NCBI GenBank assembly: GCA_051654905.1
Contig: JBOFYY010000111.1
Location: 186,001-250,000, forward strand
From: JBOFIQ01 sp051654905
GTDB lineage: Bacteria; Actinomycetota; Actinomycetes; Propionibacteriales; Propionibacteriaceae
Length of the DNA: 64,000 nt
Direction of reading: 5' to 3'
The notes beneath the pieces are model-generated. The model was not told where the DNA came from. It did no database searches and saw nothing but the letters and a program-made list of their open reading frames with translations. Of this stretch, positions 34,935-44,441 are shown in pieces. Position 1 is the stretch's first letter. Each line of letters starts with the position of its first letter. The position numbers were made by a program, and so were the translations under genes.

Positions 34935-35927
34935 TTACGACCATACTCGGGGCAAAAGTCCTGCTATCTGATACAGATCTGCCAACACAATTGCAGTCAT
35001 TGCTTCAACAACAACTGGAACCCGTAATGCAATACATGCATCATGGCGACCTTGTACCCGTAGCTCGGTTAATTGCCCCGTTGCTAAGTCAATCGTATGC
35101 TGCTGCTGCGTTATTGAAGCCGTAGGCTTAATAGCAGTACGAAAATATATTTCATTGCCATTGGTTAACCCACCATTTACACCACCAGCATGGTTCGTAG
35201 CAGTGGTTCCTTGCGGATCAACCAGATAGTCATTGTGTTCGCTGCCTCGCATAGTCGCAGCAGCAAAACCGGAACCGAATTCGATACCTTTAACAGCTGG
35301 AATAGCAAAAATGGCATGAGCTAACAAAGATTCCACCGAATCAAAAAACGGCTCCCCTAACCCAACAGGTATTTTTGTGACCCGACATTCGACTATTCCT
35401 CCCACCGAATCACCACTACGCTGTGCTTGCGCTACTGCTTCCTGATGCTCAGCGCTGCCAGCTACCTCTGCCAGTTGAGCACTAATCGACATTGGTAGCA
35501 ATTTTTTAGCAACTATCCCAGCAGCAACCACCGCAACCGTTAATCGGCCTGAGAAATGTCCGCCGCCTCGCGGATCTTGGAATCCCGAAAATCGTTGTTC
35601 GGCAACAAAATCTGCATGCCCTGGACGAGGTATCTGGCGTACTTCAGCATAAGAACTAGAACGAATATCCGCGTTAGGAAATTCTATAGTTAGCGGGCTA
35701 CCAGTGGTATGTCCTTGATATATGCCACTACGAAAAACTGGCACATCAGCTTCTGCCCGAGTAGTGGTTCCCTTTATTACACCGCCGCGCCGTCGTTGTA
35801 AATCAGAACTAAAGTCAGCTTCCTTTAAAGGCAGTCCAGCTGGCACTCCATCAAGCACAACGCTGACAGCAGGTCCATGCGATTCGCCAGCAATACTGAC
35901 TCGAAAAAGACGACCAAAAGTATTCAT
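34935..35927 (-). CDS. aroC: Chorismate synthase (short form)
   Basis: A 330-residue AroC that converts EPSP to chorismate with reduced FMN. Signatures are GESHGPA near residue 15, RPGHADFV near 100 with RGGGHFSGR, and the C-terminal GRHDACIALRVPVVVEAM. Actinobacterial AroC is usually about 390-400 residues; this one is shorter and its GFQDPRGGGHFSGRLT core resembles the short form common in Bacteroidetes and Firmicutes. It overlaps aroA by 4 bp. The usual neighbour aroB is not in the window. Confidence 0.95.
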   Translation of the reverse strand: MNTFGRLFRVSIAGESHGPAVSVVLDGVPAGLPLKEADFSSDLQRRRGGVIKGTTTRAEADVPVFRSGIYQGHTTGSPLTIEFPNADIRSSSYAEVRQIPRPGHADFVAEQRFSGFQDPRGGGHFSGRLTVAVVAAGIVAKKLLPMSISAQLAEVAGSAEHQEAVAQAQRSGDSVGGIVECRVTKIPVGLGEPFFDSVESLLAHAIFAIPAVKGIEFGSGFAAATMRGSEHNDYLVDPQGTTATNHAGGVNGGLTNGNEIYFRTAIKPTASITQQQHTIDLATGQLTELRVQGRHDACIALRVPVVVEAMTAIVLADLYQIAGLLPRVWS

Positions 35928-37162
35928 GCTTTTAGCTCCTCTAGATCTGCAAAAAATGTTGGCCAGGACTTAGCTACCGCCTCAGCCCCGGTCAGATAAA
36001 TCGGACCATCAGCACGAAGCGCTGCTACTGCTAGCGCCATCGCAATTCGATGATCGTTATGCGAATCCACCGTAGCGCCAATAGGCTTTGCGCCAGAAAT
36101 AACCATATCGTCACCATCGATACCCAATTGGATTCCCAGCGAACTAAACTCGGTCACCAAAGCCTGTGCCCGATCAGATTCTTTATGACGAAGTCGATGT
36201 ACTCCAGTTATTCTGCTAGTTCCTTCACAGCCAGTAGCTAATGCTACAAGCGGTGGAAAAAGATCTGGCGTATCAGTAGCATCATACGAAAAAGGAGCCA
36301 GCGACGCTGCGCTACTAACTCGGATGCTGGTAGCGTCATACTCAATAGCAGCCCCCACCTGAGCTAAAACTGCAACAATAGCGCGATCGCCTTGTGCAGA
36401 TTCAAGATCTAATCCAGTTAAACAAATATCACCAGCAAGAGCTCCCGCAACCAATGCAAAAGCTGCCCCCGACCAATCTGCTTCCACTGCAAGATCTACC
36501 CCATAGGGTTGTTGCCCTCCTGACAACATTATCTGCGAACCGCATCGTTTTAAGTTCATACCAAAGCAGCTAGCCACTGATATCGTTAAATCTATATACG
36601 GAGTACTCGCCAAATCAGTAGCAACAATCGTTGAAGATTCCGAAAGTTGCGGCAACGCTAATATCAATCCCGACAATGGCTGCGACGAAGAATCTGCCGC
36701 AATAGTCATATCCCCAGCATGTAACGGCCCTTGCACTATCAGCGACATATCCCGATAACTCACGCTAGCGCCAGCTGCAGCTAATGACTCCTGCAACGCT
36801 AGCTGTGGCCTAGTTGCTAAAGTTCCAGCGGGATGAAAAGTTAGCGGTCGATCATCAAGCGCAGCTATCGCTGCCCCTAGCCGTAATGCTGTAGCAGATT
36901 CCCCACAACTAACCTGCTCGCTACGTTGCTGAGCCTGCGGTATTACAGTCCATACATCATCATTACAAGTGACTCGCGCCCCCAACGCACGCGTAATATT
37001 TGCGCATGCCAACACATCTGCTGACGGCGTCAATCTTCTTAAAGTAGTAGTTCCATCTGCACAAGCAGCAAGAAGTAGTGCCCGTTGCGCCACCGACTTG
37101 CTAGCAGGAACCGAAAGCTGCCCAGCGATCCGACTAGGAGTGATTAAGTGCATCGAGCACAT
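35924..37162 (-). CDS. aroA: 3-phosphoshikimate 1-carboxyvinyltransferase (EPSP synthase)
   Basis: A 412-residue EPSP synthase that joins shikimate-3-phosphate and PEP. Substrate-binding motifs include PASKSVAQRALLLAA near the N terminus, GESATALRLGAA, DSSSQPLSGLI, DTPDLFPPLVALA, RLRHKESDR and SHNDHRIAMA, in the normal order. ATG at 37162 is preferred because GAGG lies 9 nt upstream; a TTG at 37171 and an ATG at 37153 are alternatives. The start lies inside the end of aroK, so translation is coupled. Confidence 0.95.
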   Translation of the reverse strand: MCSMHLITPSRIAGQLSVPASKSVAQRALLLAACADGTTTLRRLTPSADVLACANITRALGARVTCNDDVWTVIPQAQQRSEQVSCGESATALRLGAAIAALDDRPLTFHPAGTLATRPQLALQESLAAAGASVSYRDMSLIVQGPLHAGDMTIAADSSSQPLSGLILALPQLSESSTIVATDLASTPYIDLTISVASCFGMNLKRCGSQIMLSGGQQPYGVDLAVEADWSGAAFALVAGALAGDICLTGLDLESAQGDRAIVAVLAQVGAAIEYDATSIRVSSAASLAPFSYDATDTPDLFPPLVALATGCEGTSRITGVHRLRHKESDRAQALVTEFSSLGIQLGIDGDDMVISGAKPIGATVDSHNDHRIAMALAVAALRADGPIYLTGAEAVAKSWPTFFADLEELKA

Positions 37163-37646
37163 CGGTGACAACCTCCTCGATACTGCGCTGGTAAGTACTA
37201 ATTCGATGATCTGCTAAGGCTTGCCAAAGCTGACGCCGCTGCTGCTCTAATTCTTGCAGCTTACCGAGCCGATCGTCCCCAGCGAGTAACGGCCGATCGT
37301 TAGTATTAGCTAGTCTTTGTGCAGAGACTTCTGCCGGAGTATCTAACCAAATAACAGTGGTATCAGCCAACATTTCGCCTACTACTGGCGAAAGAATTGC
37401 GCCACCCCCAGTTGCTACAACCCCTTGCCTTTGCAAAGCTGCCACAACCGCTTTTTGTTCCCTTTCTCGAAAACCACATTCTGTTTCTTGCGAAAAAATA
37501 GTGGCAATATCGATACCTGCAGCTAAGACAATATCCTCATCTGTATCGTTAAAAGGTAGGCTAAGCCTACTGGCAAGCAGCCGACCTACTGTTGTTTTCC
37601 CGCTACCAGACGGTCCGACTAAGACTAGAGGAAGCACGATCATCAT
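37134..37646 (-). CDS. aroK: Shikimate kinase
   Basis: A 170-residue shikimate kinase, ATP-dependent phosphorylation of shikimate. Walker A GPSGSGKTTVGRLL is at residues 12-25, shikimate-binding DTDEDI near 35, ECGFREREQKAV near 58, TGGGAIL near 80 and the lid R in NDRPLLAGD near 120. First gene of the aroK-aroA-aroC operon, divergent from menF with a gap of about 57 nt holding both promoters. Shikimate kinase is well conserved; no oddities seen. Confidence 0.96.
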   Translation of the reverse strand: MMIVLPLVLVGPSGSGKTTVGRLLASRLSLPFNDTDEDIVLAAGIDIATIFSQETECGFREREQKAVVAALQRQGVVATGGGAILSPVVGEMLADTTVIWLDTPAEVSAQRLANTNDRPLLAGDDRLGKLQELEQQRRQLWQALADHRISTYQRSIEEVVTDVLDALNHS

Positions 37647-37703
37647 AGGTTTCCTCTCTTGTTTATCGGCACGAATACTCTCATCCTAGTTAGCTTTTAC
37701 TCT

Positions 37704-38906
37704 ATGACCACCTATGAAGCACCGATCCGACTCGCGGCTCGTAACCTAGCCGAGGTTCCCCAGCTTGCCGAACTACTACGTCGCGGCACTGCGGTGACCT
37801 GTATTTGGGGTCCAAGCGGTGGCATCGTCGGTTGGGGAGAAAGCGTTCGGATCGATGCTGATTCTTGGGATGATCTTGCCAATAGCTGGCAGCAACTTTC
37901 TAGCATGATCCCTACCGCTGTTGGTTTCCCTGCCCCTAGAGCTATAACAACTCTAGTTTTTGATCAGACCGCTACTGCTTGGCCCTCAACATTGATTCTG
38001 CCGCGCGAAGCAGTCATCGTCGAAAACGAACAAGCCTGGCACTTACGTCTTGACGGCGAAGAACCACTTTCCTTACCTGAGCTACGTCCGCAATCCTCTG
38101 CCGTTATCACCCTAGATCTGGGCAATAGCACTAACTATCAAGACCGGGTAGCTAAAGCATTAGCTATGATCGATCGCGGCGAACTACACAAAGTCGTGGT
38201 AGCGACCCCAGCTACTGGCTCACTACCTGAGTATTTTGATCCAGCAGACATTGCTGCAGCCCTAGCTGAAACCTTCTCTTCGTGCTGGATTTACTGTATT
38301 GACGGTCTAGTAGGAGCTTCCCCAGAGCTATTAACCCAAGTTATTGATCAACAACTTACTGCGCGAGTTTTAGCCGGAACCGTCGATAATCAGGAGCCAA
38401 AACATCAACTAGCAGTAACAAAAGCTTTATCGGTTGGCGGGAAAAACTATCGCGAACATCTCTTAGCGCGGGACTCTGCTCGTAACTCTTTACAGCCGCT
38501 AGTTACCGCATTGAAGATCAGCGAACAACCCTTTGCGCTAGTACTACCAAATGTTACGCATCTGGCAAGCGATATTACTGCCGATCTTAATCCAGAATTA
38601 GGGATCTTTGATGTCCTTAAACAACTACATCCCACCGCTGCAGTAGGTGGAACACCTACCGATATCGCACTTGCTTGTATCCGCGAATGGGAACCAGACC
38701 GCGGTAGATACGCTGGCCCAGTCGGATGGCTAGATACTTGCGGTAACGGAGCTTTTGCTATTGCACTACGCGGTGGCCAAGTTAACACCTGCAATAACAC
38801 TTTTTCAGCTTGGGTCGGGGCAGGGATTGTCGCAGGAAGCACTCCCGAAGATGAATGGCTCGAAATCAATGCCAAACTTCGTCCTATGAAAGAAGCGCTG
38901 AGTTAA
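37704..38906 (+). CDS. menF: Isochorismate synthase
   Basis: A 400-residue chorismate-utilising enzyme of the isochorismate synthase type. Key motifs: GELHKVVVA (catalytic-base lysine) near residue 160, VGASPELLTQV, ARVLAGTV, REHLLARD, LPNVTHLAS, LHPTAAVGGTP and EWEPDRGRYAGPVGW with the metal-binding Glu. The lysine rather than a nucleophilic exchange points to isochorismate rather than anthranilate synthesis. Position beside the shikimate operon suggests coupled supply of chorismate for menaquinone. No siderophore genes are nearby, so menF is favoured over entC. ATG at 37704 replaces a frame-extended GTG-free start at 37659. Confidence 0.9.
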   Translation: MTTYEAPIRLAARNLAEVPQLAELLRRGTAVTCIWGPSGGIVGWGESVRIDADSWDDLANSWQQLSSMIPTAVGFPAPRAITTLVFDQTATAWPSTLILPREAVIVENEQAWHLRLDGEEPLSLPELRPQSSAVITLDLGNSTNYQDRVAKALAMIDRGELHKVVVATPATGSLPEYFDPADIAAALAETFSSCWIYCIDGLVGASPELLTQVIDQQLTARVLAGTVDNQEPKHQLAVTKALSVGGKNYREHLLARDSARNSLQPLVTALKISEQPFALVLPNVTHLASDITADLNPELGIFDVLKQLHPTAAVGGTPTDIALACIREWEPDRGRYAGPVGWLDTCGNGAFAIALRGGQVNTCNNTFSAWVGAGIVAGSTPEDEWLEINAKLRPMKEALS

Positions 38907-38917
38907 CCCAGATAGGC

Positions 38918-38955
38918 AAAAGAGCGTGAGGGTAGCTCCCCCACGCTCTTTGTTT
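38918..38955. terminator. Bidirectional terminator between menF and ftsK
   Basis: Stem AAAGAGCGTG (38920-38929) with CACGCTCTTT (38942-38951), extended by GGG/CCC around a 5-nt loop. T-rich flanks on both strands fit the two convergent genes. Confidence 0.85.
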
Positions 38956-38972
38956 AATTGCTATTTACGTAA

Positions 38973-41486
38973 TTAACTAGCTAAGTTTGCCAACACATCG
39001 TCGATATCATCAGCTGAAACTAATACTTCTCGCGGTTTGGAACCTTCGCTAGGTCCAACGATGCCTCGCGTTTCAAGAATATCCATGAGGCGTCCAGCTT
39101 TAGCAAAACCTACCCGCAGCTTACGCTGCAACATTGACGTAGAACCTAGTTGCAAACTGACAACAAGCTGAGCTGCTTCTAGCACCTGTTCTAGATCGTC
39201 ACCGATATCTTCGGCAACCTTACTTTCGCTGGCGACCGGAGCTGCTACGTCTTCGCGATATTGCGGGGCAAGCTGTCCTGAAATATGGGCTACTACATCA
39301 CGCACTTCAGCTTCAGTGACCCATGATCCCTGCACTCGAATAGGTTTACCTGAACCCATCGGAAGGAATAGTCCATCGCCTTGTCCCACAAGTTTTTCAG
39401 CACCAGGTTGGTCAAGAATAACTCGAGAGTCAGTCATCGACGATGTCGCAAAAGCTAACCGGGAAGGCACATTCGCCTTAATCAAACCTGTCACAACATC
39501 GGTAGAAGGACGCTGTGTTGCTAGCACTAGGTGAATACCAGCGGCACGAGCCAGCTGGGTAATACGCACAATTGAGTCTTCAACATCGCGAGGAGCCACC
39601 ATCATCAAGTCCGCCAGCTCGTCTACCACCACCAGTAGGTAGGGGTAAGGAGCCAATACGCGTTCTGATCCTTCAGGGACTGTAACTTGCCCAGCTTTGA
39701 CGGCTTTATTGAAATCATCCACATGTCTGAACCCAAAATTAGCTAGGTCGTCGTAGCGCATATCCATCTCACGCACCACCCACTGTAAGGCTTCTGCCGC
39801 CTTCTTCGGGTTAGTGATTATGGGAGTAACTAGGTGTGGAATACCTTCATATTGGTTGAGTTCGACTCGTTTCGGGTCAACCAGCATCATACGTACTTCA
39901 TCTGGCGTTGCTCGCATCATGATGGAACTAATCAGCGAGTTAACAAATGATGATTTACCAGATCCAGTAGCACCAGCCACTAAAAGGTGCGGCATTTTTG
40001 CCATATTAGCTAAAACAAAGCCACCTTCTACATCTTTACCCAGTCCCATCAACATTGGATGATGGTCATTGCGAGCCTTCTGGCTCCGTAAAACATCTCC
40101 TAGGCTAACTACTTCCTTATCGGTATTAGGAATCTCAATACCAATAGCTGATTTGCCTGGGATTGGAGACAAGATACGCACATCAGCGCTTGCTACGGCA
40201 TAGGCAATGTTCTTACTGAGGGCCGTAACTTTTTCTACCTTGACCGCAGGTCCTAACTCCACTTCGTAGCGAGTTACCGTCGGACCTCGGGTATAGCCTG
40301 TGACCTGAGCGTCAATATCAAACTGTTGGAGTACTTCAGTGAGCGCTGCCACAATTTTGTCATTAGCTTCTGAACGAGCTTTAGGAACACTACCTGGTTT
40401 TAATAGTTCTGAATCTGGCAACAAATACTGCACATCACCTGACAGTTGTAACTGTTCCATTCGCTGCGGAATAGGACCATGTTGTGGTGCTTCAATATCG
40501 GTATTGACCTGAACTGGCGGCAACCCTGCAGTAACTTTTCGAGCAGCTTCAGCTTCAGCTTCAGCCAATGCGATCGGAGCAGCCGGAACTGGGGCATCAA
40601 ATGCCGCAACGTCGAATAGCTCATCGCGCGATTTCTCAGCTTCTAATTCTTCTGTCACTACTTTGGTACGACGTCGCGGCTTCTCATCGACAATGACTGG
40701 AGTGTCATATGCTTCATCGACACCATATTCCATGGCTGCTACCGGGCGTTGTGGTCGCATAGCATGCAAACCATCCATCAGTTCGTGCAGTGGCCGACCA
40801 ATAATTACAACAAACCCAAAAATTAGACTCAGTAGCAAAACGGGAATAGCGACCCATTTTGACATCAAATCTGTCAATAAAGATGAGAAAACAAATCCCA
40901 CCATTCCGCCAGCTTCACGTACCGCAGCTAAATCTTGTGGTCGGGGCAGATTGTGGGTGATATGAACCAGACCAGTTAAGCCGATAAGTAAGAATGTCCA
41001 CCCCACGCCTTGCCGAACCGCCGGACCATTATCTTGCGGATGACGCATAGTACGCCATGCTAGTAGCCCACCTAAGAATGGCATGGCATATGCCAAAACT
41101 CCAAAAATTGTGGTGACTATTACTCGTCCTGCCGAAACAGCAACTCCGCCTAACGGGAACCATACACAAGCAGCAGTAATCACTGATAATGCCAGGATCA
41201 AGAGCGCTGCCCCATCACGGCGAAAATCTGGCTCAACCGTAGTCGGTGAACCGCCTAGCGCCCTCACACCGGAGGAAACAATCCGAGCAGTACCGTTCCA
41301 TAGCCGCGTAAGTCCACGCCCTGCCAGCTGAAATACGCTAGGACGTGGCGGTTCTTGCACCCGTTGCCGGGGAGCCCCGGATTTTACCGGCTGCTTACGA
41401 GAGTTCTGAGTTTTACTTCCTTGCGACCGCGGGTTCGACGAGTTCTTAGTCGAAGTCCGCGGTGGGGAAGACACGCGGGTCGCCAT
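38973..41486 (-). CDS. ftsK: DNA translocase FtsK/SpoIIIE
   Basis: An 837-residue FtsK. A basic Ser/Arg/Gln-rich N terminus (1-60) is followed by membrane helices (about 90-225), a Pro/Glu linker (225-330), and the motor: VTRYEVELGPAVKVEKV, Walker A VAGATGSGKSSFVNSL near 500, MLVDPKRVELNQYE, LVVVDELADLMM (Walker B) and LVLATQRPSTDVVTGLIK. The C-terminal winged-helix gamma domain with LQRKLRVGFAKAGRLMD reads KOPS. It segregates chromosome termini at the septum. The length is typical for actinobacteria. It converges with menF across the terminator. Confidence 0.97.
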   Translation of the reverse strand: MATRVSSPPRTSTKNSSNPRSQGSKTQNSRKQPVKSGAPRQRVQEPPRPSVFQLAGRGLTRLWNGTARIVSSGVRALGGSPTTVEPDFRRDGAALLILALSVITAACVWFPLGGVAVSAGRVIVTTIFGVLAYAMPFLGGLLAWRTMRHPQDNGPAVRQGVGWTFLLIGLTGLVHITHNLPRPQDLAAVREAGGMVGFVFSSLLTDLMSKWVAIPVLLLSLIFGFVVIIGRPLHELMDGLHAMRPQRPVAAMEYGVDEAYDTPVIVDEKPRRRTKVVTEELEAEKSRDELFDVAAFDAPVPAAPIALAEAEAEAARKVTAGLPPVQVNTDIEAPQHGPIPQRMEQLQLSGDVQYLLPDSELLKPGSVPKARSEANDKIVAALTEVLQQFDIDAQVTGYTRGPTVTRYEVELGPAVKVEKVTALSKNIAYAVASADVRILSPIPGKSAIGIEIPNTDKEVVSLGDVLRSQKARNDHHPMLMGLGKDVEGGFVLANMAKMPHLLVAGATGSGKSSFVNSLISSIMMRATPDEVRMMLVDPKRVELNQYEGIPHLVTPIITNPKKAAEALQWVVREMDMRYDDLANFGFRHVDDFNKAVKAGQVTVPEGSERVLAPYPYLLVVVDELADLMMVAPRDVEDSIVRITQLARAAGIHLVLATQRPSTDVVTGLIKANVPSRLAFATSSMTDSRVILDQPGAEKLVGQGDGLFLPMGSGKPIRVQGSWVTEAEVRDVVAHISGQLAPQYREDVAAPVASESKVAEDIGDDLEQVLEAAQLVVSLQLGSTSMLQRKLRVGFAKAGRLMDILETRGIVGPSEGSKPREVLVSADDIDDVLANLAS

Positions 41487-41553
41487 GTCTTCTAGCGTAC
41501 GCTTTTGCGGTAATTCTTAGACCAAGGCGCGCCGCTAAAACCCTGCTAAACCC

Positions 41554-42507
41554 CTACTTTGCGGCGAAATGATCCCAGCCGCCAGTCCCGTCCCACAGTT
41601 TACCGTCGACGGTAACTCCAGACCCCTGCTGAACTTGGCCAATGACCAGCCACCCTTGTGGAATATTCTGGTTAGGGAAAGTGGCAGCTAATGCATGGTC
41701 TTCACCACCGCCCAACAAAAACTCTAATGGGTTTCGTCCAGTTGCCTGAGCTACAGCGAGCATAGCTTCTGGGATCTCTAGAGCTGAGGAGTCCAGATCA
41801 ATAGCTACTTTGCTTAGATCAGCTATATGTCCAACATCGTTTACTAAGCCATCAGAAATATCAATCATGGCGGTAGCCCCCGCCAAAGCAGATATTCGAC
41901 CTTCCCCATAAGGAGGTTCTGGGCAGCGTTGGGCATCAACCATGAGCCGTGGCGAACGAAAACCTCGCAGTAGCACAGCTAACCCAGCTGCCGCCCACCC
42001 CAAACGTCCAGTTACAGCAAGAACATCACCTACGCGAGCGCCGGCTCTAGTAACTGGAGCAATACCATCGGTTTCTCCCATTACGGTGACACAAATCGTC
42101 ACATCCCGAGAGCGTGTAGTATCGCCACCAACTAGATTTATTCCAGCCAATTGGGCTTCGGCGATAACTCCTGCCATAAACTCTTCTACCCACGTTAGTG
42201 GCGTATCTTCAGGAGCTGAGAACCCCATCACCATAGTGGTAGGACGTGCTCCCATCGCTTCAATATCGGCAACATTAACCGCCACAGCTTTACGTCCAAT
42301 ATCATGGGCGCTCGACCAGTCGCGACGAAAATGAACTCCCTCAACTAGCGCATCTGTAGAGACAACAAGATCGCCTTTGACTCGAAACACAGCACCATCA
42401 TCACCAGGGCCAAGTAAGACTCGATCTCCACCCGGAATTGTCGGCAAAATTCGCGACAATAATCCGAACTCGCCAGCAGTAGCCAACGTTTTCATATCAT
42501 CGACCAT
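41554..42507 (-). CDS. thiL: Thiamine-monophosphate kinase
   Basis: A 317-residue ThiL that phosphorylates thiamine monophosphate to the active pyrophosphate. Conserved features: GPGDDGAVF near residue 38, STDALVEGVHFRRDWSS near 53, AVNVADIEAMGARPT, GGDTTRSRD, VTGRLGWAAAGLAVL, MIDISDGL and GGGEDHALAATFP. It overlaps plsC by 11 bp, so they are co-transcribed. An internal ATG at codon 5 is an alternative start. Suggests the cell makes or salvages ThMP. Confidence 0.96.
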   Translation of the reverse strand: MVDDMKTLATAGEFGLLSRILPTIPGGDRVLLGPGDDGAVFRVKGDLVVSTDALVEGVHFRRDWSSAHDIGRKAVAVNVADIEAMGARPTTMVMGFSAPEDTPLTWVEEFMAGVIAEAQLAGINLVGGDTTRSRDVTICVTVMGETDGIAPVTRAGARVGDVLAVTGRLGWAAAGLAVLLRGFRSPRLMVDAQRCPEPPYGEGRISALAGATAMIDISDGLVNDVGHIADLSKVAIDLDSSALEIPEAMLAVAQATGRNPLEFLLGGGEDHALAATFPNQNIPQGWLVIGQVQQGSGVTVDGKLWDGTGGWDHFAAK

Positions 42508-43264
42508 AGCTGCACTCTACCCGCTTCTCCGATCGCATATCGTAACGAGTTTTTGGTGGATCTTGTTCCCGAAGTTCTGCCACTAGAACCGTAATAGCGC
42601 TCTGAATTCGCTCAGCTGCTTCCACTAAAAGTTCATGAGTAATTTCTTGTCCCCGTAGATCATCTAGCTCAACTGGATCACCAACAAGTATCTGCATTTT
42701 TTTACGCGGCAGCAGTCGCGGCAAAGTTGCATCTTGTCCTGGCATAACTTTTTGAGAACCCCACTGCCCTACCGGAATAACTGGACATCCAGTAAGTAAT
42801 GCAACCCGAGCAGATCCCGTACGCCCAACCATCGGCCAGTAATCTGGATCAACTGTCAAAGTGCCTTCTGGATAAATACAAACACATTTACCGTCCGTCA
42901 TAGCTTGTGACAGCGCCCCAACTAAATCTCGAGCTTTGTCACTATCTCGCTCAACTGGGATTTGCCCCGTCTTTCGAGCGAAGAATCCAATAACCGGCAC
43001 CTTCCACAGCTCAGCTTTTCCTACGATACGTGGCCACCTATGAGCTGCCGATAGAAGGAAATGCCCCAACGCTACTGGATCAAAGTAAGAAATATGGTTA
43101 CTTACGATGAGTACTCCCCCAGTAGGAGGAATCTTCTCAGATCCTCGCCATTCTCGTTTAGTGAGAACTGTCGCCAAGCGGACACATATCCATGCAAAGC
43201 GACGATAAAACACTTCACCTTTCTCAATAACAGGAAGCGAAGTGGGGTTTATATCAGCGCTCAC
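42497..43264 (-). CDS. plsC: 1-acyl-sn-glycerol-3-phosphate acyltransferase (PlsC-like)
   Basis: A 255-residue acyltransferase with the HX4D motif in SNHISYFDPV near residue 53 and the PEGTLT motif near 130, and a short hydrophobic N-terminal segment that may attach it to the membrane. It transfers an acyl chain to lysophosphatidate or a related lipid; many actinobacteria have several paralogues, so the precise acceptor is uncertain. It leads the plsC-thiL pair and is divergent from the IclR regulator. Confidence 0.9.
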   Translation of the reverse strand: MSADINPTSLPVIEKGEVFYRRFAWICVRLATVLTKREWRGSEKIPPTGGVLIVSNHISYFDPVALGHFLLSAAHRWPRIVGKAELWKVPVIGFFARKTGQIPVERDSDKARDLVGALSQAMTDGKCVCIYPEGTLTVDPDYWPMVGRTGSARVALLTGCPVIPVGQWGSQKVMPGQDATLPRLLPRKKMQILVGDPVELDDLRGQEITHELLVEAAERIQSAITVLVAELREQDPPKTRYDMRSEKRVECSYGR

Positions 43265-43431
43265 AAATTCTCCAAAAGTAGCAACGGGCGCAAGCTAGCT
43301 TACTGGTAGAATCAAGATATTTCTGCTATCAACCTACCAGCAGTAGCAATTCTGTGAAGGAATCCTTTTCATCAGAGCACATCCATGCATTCCATTTGTC
43401 GGGACAGGTGTCCACAGTCCACTATGGAACC

Positions 43432-44142
43432 ATGGAAGATCGTTCTGGAGTAGGTGTCCTCGATAAGGCTGTTCTGGTTCTCGATACTCTGGAAGCTGGG
43501 CCAACCACATTAGCAGGTCTGGTTGCCGCGACCGGGCTATCGCGACCGACCGCACATCGTCTTGCAGTTGCTTTAGAGCATCACCGGCTAGTTTCTCGCG
43601 ATATCCAAGGCCGTTTTGTATTAGGCGCGCGCCTGACTGAACTTAGTTCTGCTGCTGGCGAAGATCACCTAGTAGCTGCTGCCGGTCCAGTATTGGCGCG
43701 ACTACGCGATATTACCGGCGAATCTGCACACGTCTTCCGTCGCCAAGGAGATATGCGAATCTGTATCGCATCTGCCGAACGCACCACCGGATTACGAGAC
43801 AGCGTCCCGGTAGGAACTGCCTTCCCTCTCGACGGATCTGCTACTACCCAAATTCTTTTAGCTTGGGAAGAAGCTGCCATGATCAATGCCTTCGTCAGCC
43901 GAGAAGTAACCCGTATGGCATTAGCTAAAGTCCGCAAACAAGGTTTTGCCGAAAGCGCTGGCGAACGTGAAGCTGGCGTCGCAGCGGTAGCAGCCCCGGT
44001 ACGAGGCCCTTCCGGAGCTGTTGTGGCCTCACTAGCTATTTCTGGTCCCATCGAGCGACTATCTGTTGCCCCCAGTAGGATCCATGCTCCCGCAGTTGTA
44101 GCAGCAGCCAACTTACTTGGGGAACGGCTACGTCGTCGCTAG
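43432..44142 (+). CDS. IclR-family regulator, NdgR/LtbR-like
   Basis: A 236-residue IclR regulator closely resembling actinobacterial NdgR (Streptomyces) and LtbR (Corynebacterium): GVGVLDKAVLVLDTLEAG at the N terminus, winged helix with LAGLVAATGLSRPTAHRLA, effector domain with GDMRICIASAERTTGLRD and ASLAISGPIERLS. These regulators control leucine/tryptophan synthesis and amino-acid-dependent growth, usually from beside leuCD. Here leuCD does not follow; tRNA genes do. I chose the ATG at 43432; the GTG at 43354 adds 26 residues not found in the family. Confidence 0.92.
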   Translation: MEDRSGVGVLDKAVLVLDTLEAGPTTLAGLVAATGLSRPTAHRLAVALEHHRLVSRDIQGRFVLGARLTELSSAAGEDHLVAAAGPVLARLRDITGESAHVFRRQGDMRICIASAERTTGLRDSVPVGTAFPLDGSATTQILLAWEEAAMINAFVSREVTRMALAKVRKQGFAESAGEREAGVAAVAAPVRGPSGAVVASLAISGPIERLSVAPSRIHAPAVVAAANLLGERLRRR

Positions 44143-44168
44143 TCAATAAGTTTTGTTACTAAGCAAGA

Positions 44169-44201
44169 AGAAGGTTTCCTCAGATATAGAGGAAACCTTC
44201 T
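44169..44201. terminator. Terminator between the IclR gene and tRNA-Glu
   Basis: A perfect 13-bp inverted repeat (44169-44181 with 44189-44201) and 7-nt loop. It lies 26 nt past the IclR stop and just after the 3' end of the minus-strand tRNA, so it can serve both. Confidence 0.85.
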
Positions 44202-44209
44202 GTTACTTG

Positions 44210-44282
44210 TAGCCCCGACGGGATTCGAACCCGCGCTACCGCCTTGAGAGGGCGGCGTGCTAGGCCGCTACACAACGGGGCC
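44210..44282 (-). tRNA. tRNA-Glu (CTC)
   Basis: 73 nt, acceptor GGCCCCG/CGGGGCT with one G-T pair, anticodon stem CCGCC/GGCGG with loop CTCTCAA giving anticodon CTC, T-arm GCGGG-TTCGAAT-CCCGT, discriminator A. CCA is not encoded. It sits 27 nt downstream of tRNA-Gln on the same strand, as in other actinobacteria. Confidence 0.95.
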
Positions 44283-44309
44283 CTAGCGATATGGAGTTTT
44301 GCGTCTCCG

Positions 44310-44381
44310 CAGGGGTACTAGGACTCGAACCTAGACAAACAGAACCAGAAACTGTCGGGCTGCCAATTACCCCATACCCCT
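44310..44381 (-). tRNA. tRNA-Gln (CTG)
   Basis: 72 nt, acceptor AGGGGTA/TACCCCT (7 perfect pairs), anticodon loop TTCTGGT giving anticodon CTG, T-arm CTAGG-TTCGAGT-CCTAG, discriminator G. The anticodon stem ACAGT/TCTGT has a T-T mismatch next to the loop. CCA is not encoded. Confidence 0.95.
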
Positions 44382-44441
44382 TTATTTATTTAGCATGTCA
44401 CCCACGGGGCAACGAACAAGAACTCTATCTGATACTCAGCT

